Positions 31,168 to 41,128 of a DNA stretch of 64,000 bases are shown here, piece by piece. The DNA lies in contig NZ_CVJQ01000001.1 of assembly GCF_001375595.1 (NCBI RefSeq), positions 682,001-746,000 of the forward strand, read 5' to 3'. This stretch comes from Phenylobacterium immobile (ATCC 35973) (lineage in GTDB: Bacteria > Pseudomonadota > Alphaproteobacteria > Caulobacterales > Caulobacteraceae). Made by a program: the position numbers and the translations under genes. The stretch's first letter is position 1; each line of letters opens with the position of its first letter. Below the pieces are notes generated by a model. It had not been told where the DNA came from, ran no database searches, and saw nothing but the letters and a program-made list of their open reading frames with translations.

Positions 31168-31536
31168 TTAGCGGTAGCCGTAGCGATAGTCGGGCTGGGC
31201 GTAGTAGGCTCGACCATAGCGGTCGTAACGGACCTGGTTGTCGCGCTGATAGTAGCCGGCGCGTTGGTTGTAGTAGCCGCGGTCGTTGCGATAGTTCGAC
31301 TGGTAGTAGCGGCGATTGTTGTTCTTGGTCGAGGCGCCGATCGCGGCCCCGGCCACCGCGCCGATGGCGGTCGCGCCGCCGTCGCCATTGGAGACCGCCG
31401 CGCCGGCGACGGCGCCGATGAGGCCGCCGATCAGGGCGCGTTCGGTCTTGCTGGCCGCCGAAGCGCTGGCGGCGGGCAGGGCGACCGCGCCGGTCACGAG
31501 GACGGCGACGGCGATCTTGCTGAACTTGTTGATCAT
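31168..31536 (-). CDS. Glycine-zipper exported protein
   Basis: A 122-residue exported protein. Signal peptide 1-27 ends ASA. Residues about 33-68 form a glycine zipper (ALIGGLIGAVAGAAVSNGD, AIGAVAGAAIGA) likely to insert in a membrane. The tail is rich in Tyr, Arg and Asn (NNNRRYYQSNYRND). Envelope role inferred; ATG at 31536 follows AAGGAG. Confidence 0.75.
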   Translation of the reverse strand: MINKFSKIAVAVLVTGAVALPAASASAASKTERALIGGLIGAVAGAAVSNGDGGATAIGAVAGAAIGASTKNNNRRYYQSNYRNDRGYYNQRAGYYQRDNQVRYDRYGRAYYAQPDYRYGYR

Positions 31537-31689
31537 CTGAAAGCTCCTTGTCGCTCCTCCGGCCACACCTGAGACCGGATGTTGAGACAGGTTTTAGGAC
31601 CTGGGCTTTGAACCCATGCTGAACGGCGCTGTTCAGGTTCCAGTCATCGACCAGACTTGCCTCGACCCCCGGCTCAGGCCATAAGGCGC

Positions 31690-31890
31690 GCACGAAGGCG
31701 GTCCTCCGCAAGGAGGCCAAGAGGGAACGGGGTCCGGCGCAGCCATGCGCCAATTCCCCGGCTGTGCCCGCAACTGTCGGCGGTGAGCGCCGCGTCCGAT
31801 TCCTCCGTTCGGAGGGAAGGCCACTGGGTCGCAAGACCTGGGAAGGCAAGGGCGTGGGGCGATGACCCGCAAGCCAGGAGACCTGCCGTC
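31690..31890 (+). ncRNA. Cobalamin riboswitch
   Basis: The B12-element landmarks are in order: GAGGGAAC (31721), CCCCGGCTGTGCCCGCAACTGT (from 31756; the cobalamin-binding core), GCCACTGGG (31819), GGGAAGGC (31840), and GATGACCCGCAAGCCAGGAG (31861) followed by ACCTGCC, the B12 box. It lies about 165 bases upstream of the BtuB-like receptor. Binding of adenosylcobalamin would shut off expression. Confidence 0.93.
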
Positions 31891-32054
31891 TTCCGTCGTT
31901 CGACCGGGGCCCGGGACCAGGCCATCGGCGCGGCAGGACGCCACGCGTTCTCTCGTTGCAGCGACATCGCAAGGCCCCGCCGTCGGGCCGCCATGTCGCC
32001 TGCAAGGCCCGCCCGACGGCTTCGGGGAGGGCCGGTTATGGAGGAACCGCGACC

Positions 32055-33842
32055 ATGCGTTCCCAGCTGATTATTTGCCTTCTCGCCTCGGCCGCGGCCG
32101 GACCTGTCTTCGCGCAAACCCCCGTGAGCGAGCTTGTCGTCACGCGGCTGCCGACGACGCCGGATCTGGTCACCGGCGCCCGGGTGATCGACCGCGCCGA
32201 GATCGAAGCGCGGCGGACGAGCTTCGCCGCCGACCTTCTGTCCACGGTTCCAGGCGTCGGCTTCACACGCAATGGCGGCTTCGGCGGCGTCACCGCCTTG
32301 AAGATCCGTGGCGCTACGGCCGACAAGACCCTGGTCCTGATCGACGGCGTGCCAGCCGGCGACGCGGCCGACCCCAACGGATCGTTTGACGCCAGTTCTC
32401 TGCAACTGGCCGACCTGGAGCGCATCGAAATCCTGTCCGGCCCGCAGAGCTCGCTCTGGGGTTCGGAGGCGATTGGCGGCGTGATTTCCTTCACCACCCG
32501 CGAACTCGCCGGCTTGCGCGCGGAGGTCGAGGGCGGATCGATGGAGACCGTGCGCGGATTTCTTGGGGCAGGCGTCGCCAGCGAGGCCTACGCGTTGAAC
32601 GCAACGCTCGCCGGCTTTCGCACCGACGGGGTCTCCAAGGCCGCCTTGGGCGCGGAGAAGGACGGGTTCAAAACCTATACGGCGAGCCTCGGCGGCCGAG
32701 CCCAGCTGGGCGGCTTGCGCCTCGACGGCCGAGTGCGGCGCGCCGAGAGCGACATCGATATCGATGGCTACGCGCCGCCTGCCTATCTGCTGGGCGATCT
32801 CGACGACCGCAACAAGAGCCGGACCTGGTCCGGCTTTGTGCGGGCGACGGCCCAGGCGCTGGGTTTCGAGCACCAGCTCAGCGCCAGCCTCTATGACATC
32901 AAACGCGACAACATCTCCGGCTTCGCGTCGAGCTACGCCGCAGACCGCCAAGTGTACCGCTACACCGCCGCGCTGGGCCGAACCTTGGTGGTCGGCGCCG
33001 AACGCACCGACACGAATGCTGATCTCGACGGCCGGCCGAGCCAGGACCTATCGAATACGGCGGCCTTCGCGGTGGCGCGGGTCTCGCCGCTGGAACGGCT
33101 GACAATAACCGCCAGCGCCCGCATCGATGATCCAGACCAGTTCAGGTCGAAAGCGACGGGCCGGATTGCGGCGGCCCTTGATCTAGGCGCTGGATTCACC
33201 CTGACGGGCTCGGCGGGCACGGGCTTCAAGACCCCGACGATCAGTCAGTACGTCTGCGACTTCTGTTTTGCGCCAACCGTCGCGCTGCGGCCTGAATTCG
33301 CCCGCGGCTACGACCTGCGCCTGGGCTGGACGAGCGAGGACGGCCGTCACTCCGCGGCGGTCACGGGCTACCGGCTGAGGGTGAAGGACCAGATCGTTTA
33401 CGCAGGCGTCGGCCGCTACGAGAACGTCTCGCGGACCCGTGGCGAGGGCCTGGAAGCCGAGGCCCTGCTGGGCCTGACCGCTGCGCTCAGGTTGAAGCTC
33501 GCCTACGCGCGCACCGAGGCCGAGGACGGTTCGACAGGGATCACTCTGCTGCGGACCCCCAAGACCTCAGGCGCCGCGGCTTTGTTGTGGGTCCAGGATC
33601 GCTGGTCGGGTTCGCTCACGGCGCGGGGCGAATCGCGCCAGATCGACACTGACCTGGATGGTTTCAGCCGCGTCGTCCGCAAAGGCTTCGTGGTGGCCGA
33701 TGTCGCCGGCGCCTACCGGGTGACGGAGGGCGTTGAGCTCACGGGTCGTGTCGAGAACCTGGGCGACAGGCGCTACCAGGAGACTTTCGGCTACGGCGAG
33801 ACGGGACGGGCGGTCTATGTGGGCGTGCGCCTGCGGCGATAA
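32055..33842 (+). CDS. btuB: TonB-dependent vitamin B12 receptor
   Basis: A 595-residue outer-membrane receptor. Signal peptide 1-20 (ending VFAQ). TonB box-like VSELVVTRLP, plug domain with KIRGATADKTLVLIDGVPAGD and ERIEILSGPQSSLWGSEAIGGVI, then a beta-barrel ending GRAVYVGVRLRR. It is preceded by a cobalamin riboswitch, which fixes the substrate as a corrinoid. No btuCDF genes follow. Confidence 0.92.
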   Translation: MRSQLIICLLASAAAGPVFAQTPVSELVVTRLPTTPDLVTGARVIDRAEIEARRTSFAADLLSTVPGVGFTRNGGFGGVTALKIRGATADKTLVLIDGVPAGDAADPNGSFDASSLQLADLERIEILSGPQSSLWGSEAIGGVISFTTRELAGLRAEVEGGSMETVRGFLGAGVASEAYALNATLAGFRTDGVSKAALGAEKDGFKTYTASLGGRAQLGGLRLDGRVRRAESDIDIDGYAPPAYLLGDLDDRNKSRTWSGFVRATAQALGFEHQLSASLYDIKRDNISGFASSYAADRQVYRYTAALGRTLVVGAERTDTNADLDGRPSQDLSNTAAFAVARVSPLERLTITASARIDDPDQFRSKATGRIAAALDLGAGFTLTGSAGTGFKTPTISQYVCDFCFAPTVALRPEFARGYDLRLGWTSEDGRHSAAVTGYRLRVKDQIVYAGVGRYENVSRTRGEGLEAEALLGLTAALRLKLAYARTEAEDGSTGITLLRTPKTSGAAALLWVQDRWSGSLTARGESRQIDTDLDGFSRVVRKGFVVADVAGAYRVTEGVELTGRVENLGDRRYQETFGYGETGRAVYVGVRLRR

Positions 33843-33851
33843 GGTCGGCGC

Positions 33852-34730
33852 CTAGGCCGCCGCCCAGGTGGCCTGTGCGTCGAGGGTGACGGGGTCGTCG
33901 ATGGCCATTTCGTCCCAGTCGAGATCCGGCGGGGGCGACATGGCCGCGGCGATCACCGCCGACATTTCCGCCGCCGTGGCGACTCCGACCATCACGCAGG
34001 AGGCTTCCGGACGCGACAGGGCGAAGCCGAGCGCCGCCTGAAGCGGGTCTGAGCGGCCCTCGGCGATCAGCCGCCGGGCGCGGGAGATCCGGCTGGCGGC
34101 CGCCTTGAGATGGGTCGGCGCACGGTCCGGCGGCAGAAACAGCAAGCCGTTGAGGAAGATCGCTCGCAGGTGGACCTGAATGTCCATGTCGCAAAGCTCG
34201 GCCAGGGCGCCGTTGACCAGCAGCCGCTGGTCGAGGAGCGAGGCCGGCGCCTGGATGATGTCGGGCTTGAAGCGCTTGGCCAGACCTACGGGGTCGTCGG
34301 AGGCGTAGACCGAAACGCCGATGTGGCGGCAAAGTCCAGCGTCGCGCAGGCGGCGCAGGCGATCCCACAGCGCCGGGCCGTTCGGACTGAAGAGGTCGGT
34401 GGCGGAGGGCGCGAGGATCGTCTCGACGGTATCGACGCCCAGGCGGCGCATCTGCGCCTTCAGTTCAGCTTCGGCGAAGTCGGGGCCGCGGTCGGGGCGA
34501 ACGGTGGTGATCGTGAGGCGAAACGGGTTTGGGCGCGGCAGGATCTGGCCCAGCACCGCCTCGCAATGGCTGGTCTGCCGGGCGACTTCGAGCACGGGCA
34601 GGGCGGCGCGGGCGGCCGTCGCCAGGATGTCTCTGGCCTCGACGTCCCGCGGACGGCCACGCGCCGCGGGCTGTCCGTCCAGGCCGAACTGGCCAGTCGA
34701 GACGCCGAGCTTTGCGAGGAGATGCTGCAT
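33852..34730 (-). CDS. Aldo/keto reductase-like protein lacking catalytic residues
   Basis: A 292-residue (beta/alpha)8 protein with AKR topology (LRRLRDAGLCRHIGVSVYASDD; ALGFALSRPEASCVMVGVATAAEM). The catalytic tetrad appears lost: the FDTADxYG region reads VLEVARQTSHCE, the TK strand reads RLTITTVRP, and the LLH strand reads TILAPSATD. It resembles the AKR-like proteins found in some sugar-modification clusters. A non-enzymatic or altered activity is likely. It diverges from the XdhC gene. Confidence 0.75.
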   Translation of the reverse strand: MQHLLAKLGVSTGQFGLDGQPAARGRPRDVEARDILATAARAALPVLEVARQTSHCEAVLGQILPRPNPFRLTITTVRPDRGPDFAEAELKAQMRRLGVDTVETILAPSATDLFSPNGPALWDRLRRLRDAGLCRHIGVSVYASDDPVGLAKRFKPDIIQAPASLLDQRLLVNGALAELCDMDIQVHLRAIFLNGLLFLPPDRAPTHLKAAASRISRARRLIAEGRSDPLQAALGFALSRPEASCVMVGVATAAEMSAVIAAAMSPPPDLDWDEMAIDDPVTLDAQATWAAA

Positions 34731-34840
34731 GGGCGGTGGGGCTGCCGAGGCGGTTGCGAAACTGTCGATCGAAGCATCTTGCGCAGACGAAGCCTAAGAA
34801 GGCGTATCTAGGACCTTTCCAGGACGTTAAGGTTTTCGCC

Positions 34841-35851
34841 ATGCGAGACCCCCTTCCCGAGTGGCCGATGTTCGGCCTGTCCGATGATGCGCGCCCCGCG
34901 CTCCGCCGCGCCCGAGACGCCGGCCAGACCCTTGTCCTCGCCACCTTGATCGCGCTGGACGGCGGTGGCCCGCGGCCGCCGGGCACGCAGATGGTGTTCT
35001 CGCCTCTAGAGGTCAGCGGCTATTTCTCGGGCGGTTGCGTCGAGAGCGACATCGCCGACCATGCCTTCGCCTGCCTGGAGGACGGAGAGCCCCGGACACT
35101 GGTGTATGGCGCGGGCAGTCCCTGGCCGGACATCCGCCTGCTGTGCGGCGCGCGGCTGGAGATCTTCCTTGAGCGTGTGCCAGCCGATGACCCCGCTCTG
35201 GCCAATCTGCTCGACGCCGACGACGGCCGCCAGGTGGTGACCTGGGTCAGCGATGGCGTGACCCGCGCCTGCGCGGCGGAGCTGTCGCCCTGGCCGGAGG
35301 CGGCGGTCAGCCGGCTCTATGCGCCGGCGACGCGATTGATCGTGATCGGGGGCGACCCGACGGCGATCGCTATCGCGACGCTGGGCGCTCAGGCTGGGAT
35401 CGAGACGACTCTGGTGCGCAGTAAGGGTCCGGCGACGCCGCCGCCCGTCGCTGGCCTTGCCTATCGTCGCGATAGCGCCGCTGAGGCCCTGGCCGCCATC
35501 GGCGCAGACGCCTGGACGGCGGTGGCCATCGCCAGTCACGACCTGGAGGTCGATCGCGAGGCGCTCATGGCGGCTGTGCCGTCATCGGCGGGCTATGTCG
35601 GGCTCCTGGGCGCGCGGCGTCGGTTGCCTGATCGGATCGCGCCGCTGCAAGCAGCCGGCGTGCCAGAGGCGCAGATCGCGCGGATCCATGCGCCGATCGG
35701 CCTGGATATTGGCGGCAAGGCGCCCTGGGAAGTCGCCGTCTCGGTGATCGGCGAGATCATGGCCGAGCGCGGCGCCGAGGGCTTTCAGAAACGCTCGAGC
35801 GGCAAGACCGAAACCCTTTCGCCCGCCGCCGCGGCCGGCGCGCCAGCCTGA
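34841..35851 (+). CDS. XdhC family protein
   Basis: A 336-residue XdhC/CoxI protein. N-terminal XdhC domain (TLVLATLIALDGGGPRPPGTQMV, SGGCVESDIADHAF) and C-terminal Rossmann domain (GYVGLLGARRRLPDRIAPL, IHAPIGLDIGGKAPWEVAVSVIGEI). XdhC binds, sulfurates and inserts molybdenum cofactor into xanthine dehydrogenase-family enzymes. No such enzyme is in the window, but the Moco operon starts next door. Its last 67 bases overlap the convergent 3' end of moeA. Confidence 0.88.
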   Translation: MRDPLPEWPMFGLSDDARPALRRARDAGQTLVLATLIALDGGGPRPPGTQMVFSPLEVSGYFSGGCVESDIADHAFACLEDGEPRTLVYGAGSPWPDIRLLCGARLEIFLERVPADDPALANLLDADDGRQVVTWVSDGVTRACAAELSPWPEAAVSRLYAPATRLIVIGGDPTAIAIATLGAQAGIETTLVRSKGPATPPPVAGLAYRRDSAAEALAAIGADAWTAVAIASHDLEVDREALMAAVPSSAGYVGLLGARRRLPDRIAPLQAAGVPEAQIARIHAPIGLDIGGKAPWEVAVSVIGEIMAERGAEGFQKRSSGKTETLSPAAAAGAPA

Positions 35852-36975
35852 CGCACCAGCAGCACGGTCGATAGGGCGAAGACGCTCATCAACGATGAAT
35901 CCTGTTCGCGATAGGGCGTGACCAAATCCCCGTCATTGTCCGCGGCCAGGGTCGCGCGCATCCAGTGCTCTCGCGGGCCATTGGCCGGCAAGGGGACGGC
36001 AAGCCGCGCCGCGCGCAGGCGCGGCAGGGACTCGGCGCCCTGATAGGCCGCCGCGATCGGCCGCAGAAACAGCTCGGCGCAGACGAAACAGGACGCTGGG
36101 TTGCCAGGCAGGCCCAGGAGACGGCGGCCATCGGGCAGGGTGGCGAAGAAGGTCGGCTTGCCGGGGCGAACCGCGATGCTGCCCACCTTGAAGCTGGCGC
36201 CCAGGGCCTCGGCGGCGGCGCGCACCAGATCGTGGTCGCCGACCGAAGCGCCGCCGATCGTGACGATCAGGTCGGCGTCGGCCGCGCGGATCGCTTCGAT
36301 GGTGTCCTCCAGCCGATCGCGGACGGCGGTGACACGCTCGGCCACCACGCCCCAGCCCCTGGCCATGGCGATCAGCGCCGGCGTGCCGGCGTCATAGATC
36401 TGGTAGGGCCCAGGTGACGCAGGAGGGACGACGATCTCCTCGCCGGTGGACAGGAACGCGACCTTCGGGCGACGCCGCACCGCCACTTCGCCGCGTCCGG
36501 CGGCGGCCGCCAGAGACAGCCGCCAGGGGTCGATGCGGACGCCGGCCTTCAGCAGGGTCTGCCCCGCCTTGAAGTCTCCGCCGGCGGGTCGGAACCACTC
36601 GCCGGGGACAGCTTGAGGCACGGTCAGTTGCTCGCCGTCCCGGGCGGCGTCTTCTTGAATAACGATGGCGTCGCAGCCTTCGGGCACGGCGGCCCCGGTG
36701 AAGATCCGCACCACCTGGCCAGGCGCCACGACGCCTTCAAAACCGCGGCCGGCTGCGCTTTCGCCGAGGATCGCGAGGGTTCCGGGGGTGTCGGCCGCAC
36801 GCATCGCCCAGCCGTCCATGGCCGACGCCGTGAACGGCGGCTGGTCGCGGACGGCGGCGACATCTTGAGCCAAGACCCGGCCGATGGCCTCGGCGAGCGG
36901 AACGGTCTCAACGCCAAGGGTCGTGATCTCGGCCAGCATCCGGGCTCGGGCGTCCGCGACGGAGAGCAGGTTCAC
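35785..36975 (-). CDS. moeA: Molybdopterin molybdenumtransferase
   Basis: A 396-residue enzyme inserting molybdate into adenylated molybdopterin. Hallmarks: [58 protein letters not shown] and [10 protein letters not shown]...[12 protein letters not shown]. The GTG at 36975 overlaps the moaC stop as GTGA. Last gene of the moa operon; its 3' end overlaps the convergent xdhC-like gene by 67 bases. Confidence 0.95.
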   Translation of the reverse strand: MNLLSVADARARMLAEITTLGVETVPLAEAIGRVLAQDVAAVRDQPPFTASAMDGWAMRAADTPGTLAILGESAAGRGFEGVVAPGQVVRIFTGAAVPEGCDAIVIQEDAARDGEQLTVPQAVPGEWFRPAGGDFKAGQTLLKAGVRIDPWRLSLAAAAGRGEVAVRRRPKVAFLSTGEEIVVPPASPGPYQIYDAGTPALIAMARGWGVVAERVTAVRDRLEDTIEAIRAADADLIVTIGGASVGDHDLVRAAAEALGASFKVGSIAVRPGKPTFFATLPDGRRLLGLPGNPASCFVCAELFLRPIAAAYQGAESLPRLRAARLAVPLPANGPREHWMRATLAADNDGDLVTPYREQDSSLMSVFALSTVLLVRQAGAPAAAAGERVSVLPLERF

Positions 36976-37439
36976 TGCCCCCAGTCTCCGCTCTTGCCGC
37001 CGGTCTTGGAGACGAGGCGCACGGTCTCGATGACCATGCCTTTCTCCGCCGCCTTCAGCATGTCGTAGAGAGTCAGGAGCGCGATCGAGGCCGCGGTCAG
37101 GGCCTCCATCTCGACGCCGGTCTGGCCGGTGGTGCGCACGCGGGCGGTGACGCTGAGCCCGCCATCGCCCGGTTCGACCCGCACCTGCGCCTTTGTGATC
37201 GGCAAGGGGTGGCACATGGGGATCAGGTCGGAGGTCTTCTTGGCCGCCATGACGCCGGCGATCTCGGCCACGGCGCGCACGTCGCCCTTGGCGCCGCCGC
37301 CGGCGAGCGCGAGGGCCAGGGTCTCCGGGCTCATCCGCAGGAAGCCCTCGGCCACGGCCTCGCGCGCGGTGACCGCCTTGTCCGAGACGTCGACCATGGC
37401 CGCGCGGCCGGTCTCGTCGATGTGGGTGAGCCTGGTCAC
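36972..37439 (-). CDS. moaC: Cyclic pyranopterin monophosphate synthase
   Basis: A 155-residue Moa[33 protein letters not shown] and [23 protein letters not shown] are family signatures. It converts the MoaA product to cPMP. GTG start overlaps the moaB stop (GTGA). Confidence 0.96.
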   Translation of the reverse strand: MTRLTHIDETGRAAMVDVSDKAVTAREAVAEGFLRMSPETLALALAGGGAKGDVRAVAEIAGVMAAKKTSDLIPMCHPLPITKAQVRVEPGDGGLSVTARVRTTGQTGVEMEALTAASIALLTLYDMLKAAEKGMVIETVRLVSKTGGKSGDWGQ

Positions 37440-37984
37440 CGTTCCAAAAGCCTGGGCATGAGCTCGACCATGTTGCAGGGGCCATGGCGGCTGTCGAGCT
37501 GGGCGGCGATCACCTTGTCCCAGCCGTCCTTCACTGCGCCGTTCGACCCCGGCAGGCAGAAGACGAAGACGCCCTTGATGATGCCGGCGGTCGCGCGCGA
37601 CTGCAGGGTCGACAGGCCGACGCTGGCGTAGCTGACCAGGTGGAAGATCACCGCGAAGCCGTCGATGACCTTGTCGAACAGCGGTGTCACCGCTTCTGGC
37701 GTCACGTCGCGGCCGGTGATGCCGGTGCCGCCGGTGGTGACGATGGCGTCGACCAGACCGCCGTCGACCCAGGCCATGATCTGGGCGCGGATCGCCTCGA
37801 CCTCGTCGCGGACAATGGCCTTGTCGGCGAGCTCGTGCCCGGCGCTGGTGACGCGGCTGGCCAGCAGGCGCCCGGAGGTGTCGGTCTCCTCGTCACGTGT
37901 GTCGGACACGCTGAGCACGGCTACGCGAACGGGGGTGAAGGGCTTAGCCTCGTCGATCCGGCCGCCAGGGATCAGTGCGGTCAT
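37436..37984 (-). CDS. moaB: Molybdenum cofactor biosynthesis protein MoaB
   Basis: A 182-residue MPT-binding protein of the MoaB/MogA group. [40 protein letters not shown] and [14 protein letters not shown] are conserved. It adenylates molybdopterin before molybdate insertion. Overlaps moaE by 4 bases (ATGA). Confidence 0.95.
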   Translation of the reverse strand: MTALIPGGRIDEAKPFTPVRVAVLSVSDTRDEETDTSGRLLASRVTSAGHELADKAIVRDEVEAIRAQIMAWVDGGLVDAIVTTGGTGITGRDVTPEAVTPLFDKVIDGFAVIFHLVSYASVGLSTLQSRATAGIIKGVFVFCLPGSNGAVKDGWDKVIAAQLDSRHGPCNMVELMPRLLER

Positions 37985-38433
37985 TGGTCCAGCTCCCAGC
38001 GTTGAAGGTCGGCGTGGTCTTGAGGCCGCGGCTGGATCCAGATGGTCCCCGCCGGCCCGTGCGACTTCTTCCAGAAGGGCGCCTTCGACTTCAAGTAATC
38101 CATCAGGAAGTCGCAGGCTTCGAAGGCCTCACGCCGGTGGCGCGCCGCGGTGGCCACGAAGACGATCGCCTCGCCGGGCGTGATCCGGCCCACGCGGTGG
38201 AGCACCTGGGCGTCCTGCAGGCCGAAGCGAGCGGCAGCGTCAGTGATGATGCTGGCGATCGCGGCTTCGGTGAAGCCCGGATAGTGCTCTAGCTCCAGGA
38301 TGTCGGTGTCTCCCGCCTCGGCGCGGGCGAGGCCTGTGAAGGTCGCCACCGCGCCGGTCTCGCTGCGGCCGGCGCAGAAGGCGTTCAGCGCCGCGCCGGG
38401 ATCAAACGGCTGGTCGGTCAGGGCGACCGTCAC
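37981..38433 (-). CDS. moaE: Molybdopterin synthase catalytic subunit
   Basis: A 150-residue MoaE. TGAVATFTGLARAEAG, LELEHYPGFTEAAI, HRVGRITPGEAIVFVA and the catalytic-Lys region DYLKSKAPFWKKS are present. It forms molybdopterin synthase with MoaD encoded immediately upstream. GTG start. Confidence 0.96.
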   Translation of the reverse strand: MTVALTDQPFDPGAALNAFCAGRSETGAVATFTGLARAEAGDTDILELEHYPGFTEAAIASIITDAAARFGLQDAQVLHRVGRITPGEAIVFVATAARHRREAFEACDFLMDYLKSKAPFWKKSHGPAGTIWIQPRPQDHADLQRWELDQ

Positions 38434-38434
38434 C

Positions 38435-38674
38435 TCAGCCGCCGCTCATAGGCGGCAGGAACGCGACCTCGCTCGCAGAGGTCAGCGTCGCGGCGCCGCG
38501 GACGATCGCCTGATCGACAGCGATCAGGACGCCTGCGCCGGACAGGGCCTCGCCGAGGTCTGCGTCCTCGAACGCCAGCTGCTGTTTCAGGGCGGCGACG
38601 TTGTCGGCCTCGATCGCGCGCTCGCGCCAGCCGGCGAGGTCGGCCAGGGGCCCGAACAGCAGCACCCGCGCCAT
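38435..38674 (-). CDS. moaD: Molybdopterin synthase sulfur carrier subunit
   Basis: A 79-residue ubiquitin-fold protein ending in the essential Gly-Gly (FLPPMSGG). MARVLLFGPLADLAGWRE matches MoaD. Lies between moaA and moaE with 1-base gaps. Confidence 0.94.
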   Translation of the reverse strand: MARVLLFGPLADLAGWRERAIEADNVAALKQQLAFEDADLGEALSGAGVLIAVDQAIVRGAATLTSASEVAFLPPMSGG

Positions 38675-38675
38675 C

Positions 38676-39716
38676 CTAGCCCCCCGTCGTCGACATGTGG
38701 CGCGCGACGGCGGGGCGGGCGCGGGCGATCTCGAAGTCGTGGCCCTTGGGCTTGCCCAGGACCGCTTCGCGGATCGCCACGGTCAAGTCGGCGCCGGTGG
38801 CGCCGTCGCGCATCAGGGCGCGCAGGTCGCAAGCGTCGTCGCGGCCCAGGCAAGTGTGCAACACCCCGGTGCAGGTCAGCCGTACACGGTTGCAGGATTC
38901 ACAGAAGTTGTGGCTGAGCGGTGTGATGAACCCTAGCCGCCCTCCGGTCTGGGCCACCCGGACATAGCGCGCCGGTCCGCCGGTCCGGACGTCCAAGTCT
39001 TGCAGCGTCCAGTAGCTTTCCATCTCGGCCCGAAGCGCGGTCAGCGACAGGTACTGGTCGGTCCGATCGACCTCGATCTCGCCCATGGGCATGGTCTCGA
39101 TCAGGGTGACGTCGCAGCCGCGCCCGTGGGCCCAGACGATCAGGTCGGGCAGTTCGGCGGCGTTGTCCGCCTTCAGCGCCACGGCGTTGAGCTTGACTGA
39201 CAGTCCCGCGGCCTGGGCCGCGTCGATCCCCTTGACCACCTGGGTGAGGTCGCCGCCGCGGGTAAGCTTGCGGAAGAGGTCCGGCTTCAGGGTGTCCAGC
39301 GAGACATTGATCCGCTTTACGCCCGCCGCGACAAGCTGGTCGGCGAAGGCCGCCAGTTGCGTGCCGTTGGTCGTCAGGGTCAGTTCGTCCAGCGCGCCTG
39401 TCTTGATATGGCGTCCCAGCCGGCGGATCAGATCCATGACGCCCTTGCGCACCAGGGGCTCGCCGCCGGTGATCCGCAGCTTGCGTGCGCCCAGGCCGAT
39501 AAAGGCCGACCCGATGCGGTCGAGCTCATCCAGGGTCAGAACCTGGGCCTTGGGCAGGAAGGTCATGTGCTCGGCCATGCAATATTCACAGCGCAGGTCG
39601 CAGCGGTCGGTGACCGACATGCGCAGATACGACACCGCACGGCCAAAGCCGTCCACCAACGCGGGTTGCGCGTCGGCGATGCTTTCCGCAGGGTCCTGGG
39701 CGTCGTAGGGCGACAT
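38676..39716 (-). CDS. moaA: GTP 3',8-cyclase
   Basis: A 346-residue radical SAM enzyme starting molybdopterin synthesis. N-terminal cluster CDLRCEYCM (CX3CX2C), C-terminal cluster in [20 protein letters not shown], and the functional GG terminus (MSTTGG). First gene of moaADEBC-moeA, transcribed away from the MocA-like gene. Confidence 0.97.
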   Translation of the reverse strand: MSPYDAQDPAESIADAQPALVDGFGRAVSYLRMSVTDRCDLRCEYCMAEHMTFLPKAQVLTLDELDRIGSAFIGLGARKLRITGGEPLVRKGVMDLIRRLGRHIKTGALDELTLTTNGTQLAAFADQLVAAGVKRINVSLDTLKPDLFRKLTRGGDLTQVVKGIDAAQAAGLSVKLNAVALKADNAAELPDLIVWAHGRGCDVTLIETMPMGEIEVDRTDQYLSLTALRAEMESYWTLQDLDVRTGGPARYVRVAQTGGRLGFITPLSHNFCESCNRVRLTCTGVLHTCLGRDDACDLRALMRDGATGADLTVAIREAVLGKPKGHDFEIARARPAVARHMSTTGG

Positions 39717-39745
39717 GTCAGCGCTAACATAGAGAGGGTTTGGTC

Positions 39746-40348
39746 GTGGCGACAGGTCCAGCCTTGGATGCGCCCATTTTGGAAGCGATCGTGTTGGCTG
39801 CGGGTTCAGGCTCGCGTTTTGGCGGCGGCAAGCTGCTTGCGCCCTATGCGGGGCGCCCTCTGCTGCATGGCGCCCTCGCCGCGGCCTTCGCCGCGCCGGT
39901 CCGTCAGGTGACGGTGGTCACCGGGGCTGACGCCGAAGGCGTCGCCGCCGCGGCGCGTGCTTTCGACCCGCGGGTCAAGGTCGTCCACGCGAGCGATCAC
40001 CTCGAAGGCATGGGCGCCTCCCTGCGCGCAGGCGTCAGCAGCCTGCCTTCGGACACCGCCGGCGTTTACGTCTTCTTGGGCGACATGCCGCGCATTCCGG
40101 CCTCGGCGACGGCGGAGATGGCTCGGGCGCTGGAAGAAGGATTCGCCGCGGCGGCGCCGACCTTCGACGGCCAGCGCGGCCACCCGGTGCTGTTCAGCGC
40201 CGCGCTGTTTGCGGACCTGCTCCAGTCGCGCGGCGACGCCGGCGCGCGTGAGGTGTTGAAGGGGCTGGGCGTCAAACTGGCCTTGATCGCGGCGGACGAC
40301 GACGGCGTGCTCTTCGACATCGACCTGCCCTCCGATCTGGGACGCTAG
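39746..40348 (+). CDS. MocA-type molybdenum cofactor nucleotidyltransferase
   Basis: A 200-residue NTP-transferase. [26 protein letters not shown] (nucleotide binding), [23 protein letters not shown] and DIDLPSDL match MocA/MobA-like enzymes; the GHPVLF motif points to CTP:molybdopterin cytidylyltransferase. The GTG at 39746 has GAGAGGG at good spacing. It diverges from moaA and could finish Moco for the enzymes served by XdhC. Confidence 0.85.
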   Translation: MATGPALDAPILEAIVLAAGSGSRFGGGKLLAPYAGRPLLHGALAAAFAAPVRQVTVVTGADAEGVAAAARAFDPRVKVVHASDHLEGMGASLRAGVSSLPSDTAGVYVFLGDMPRIPASATAEMARALEEGFAAAAPTFDGQRGHPVLFSAALFADLLQSRGDAGAREVLKGLGVKLALIAADDDGVLFDIDLPSDLGR

Positions 40349-41128
40349 ATGGACGCCTTCCCCGCCTTCTTCCCCCTGGCCGGCCGATGGGTGGTGATCG
40401 TCGGCGAGGGCGAGGCCGCTGAGGCCAAGGCGCGGCTGTTCGCCGGCTCGCCGGCGCAGGTTGTGCGGATCGCGGGGCCTGCGGCGCTGGCGTCGGACGC
40501 CTACACGGGCGCCGCGCTGGTCTTCGTCACCGGCGAGGATGAGACCTATGTCGCCGCTGCGGTGGCCGCCGCGCGGGCTGCCGGCGTTCCGGTCAACGCG
40601 CCGGATCGGCCGCACCTGTGCGACTTCACGACGCCGGCGATCGTCGACCGTGGGGCGGTGGTGGCGGCGATCGGCACGGGCGGCGGGGCGCCGATGCTGG
40701 CGACCATGTTGCGCCACCAGTTGGAGGCGCAGATCCCGGCGGGCCTGGGCCAGGTGGCCGCCCTGTTCGCCAGGTTGCAGACCAGAATCCGCGAGGCCCT
40801 GCCGGAGGCGCATCGCCGACGCGGCTTCCTCCGCGCGGCGCTGTCGCGTGCGGCGGCGGACGAGGCGATGCTGCTGGCGATGCTGGACGAGACGGCGGCG
40901 AAGGCTGTCGCGGGCGCCGTTGAGACCATCAACGGCGGCGGGCCGGCCGAGGCCCTGACGCTGGGCCAGGTGCGCAGGCTGGCGGCGGCCGATGTCCTGG
41001 TCGTCGAGCCGGGTGTCGATGGCCAGGTTCTCGACCTCGCGCGGCGCGACGCGCCACGCCTGACTTGGCCCCAGGACCTTGAGGCCCTGGCGGCGGATGG
41101 ACGGCTGGTGATCAGGCTGACCGCCTAG
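40349..41128 (+). CDS. Siroheme synthase N-terminal domain protein with a SUMT remnant
   Basis: A 259-residue protein. Residues 1-150 are the precorrin-2 dehydrogenase/ferrochelatase domain of CysG/Met8: RWVVIVGEGEAAEAKARLF, VNAPDRPHLCDFTTPAIVDRG and AAIGTGGGAPMLATMLRHQLE. Residues from about 195 resemble the start of the CysG methyltransferase domain (LTLGQVRRLAAADVLVVEPGV, ILDLARRDA-like) but it stops after about 60 residues, joining directly to GRLVIRLTA. The start codon directly follows the MocA-like stop. Confidence 0.8.
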   Translation: MDAFPAFFPLAGRWVVIVGEGEAAEAKARLFAGSPAQVVRIAGPAALASDAYTGAALVFVTGEDETYVAAAVAAARAAGVPVNAPDRPHLCDFTTPAIVDRGAVVAAIGTGGGAPMLATMLRHQLEAQIPAGLGQVAALFARLQTRIREALPEAHRRRGFLRAALSRAAADEAMLLAMLDETAAKAVAGAVETINGGGPAEALTLGQVRRLAAADVLVVEPGVDGQVLDLARRDAPRLTWPQDLEALAADGRLVIRLTA

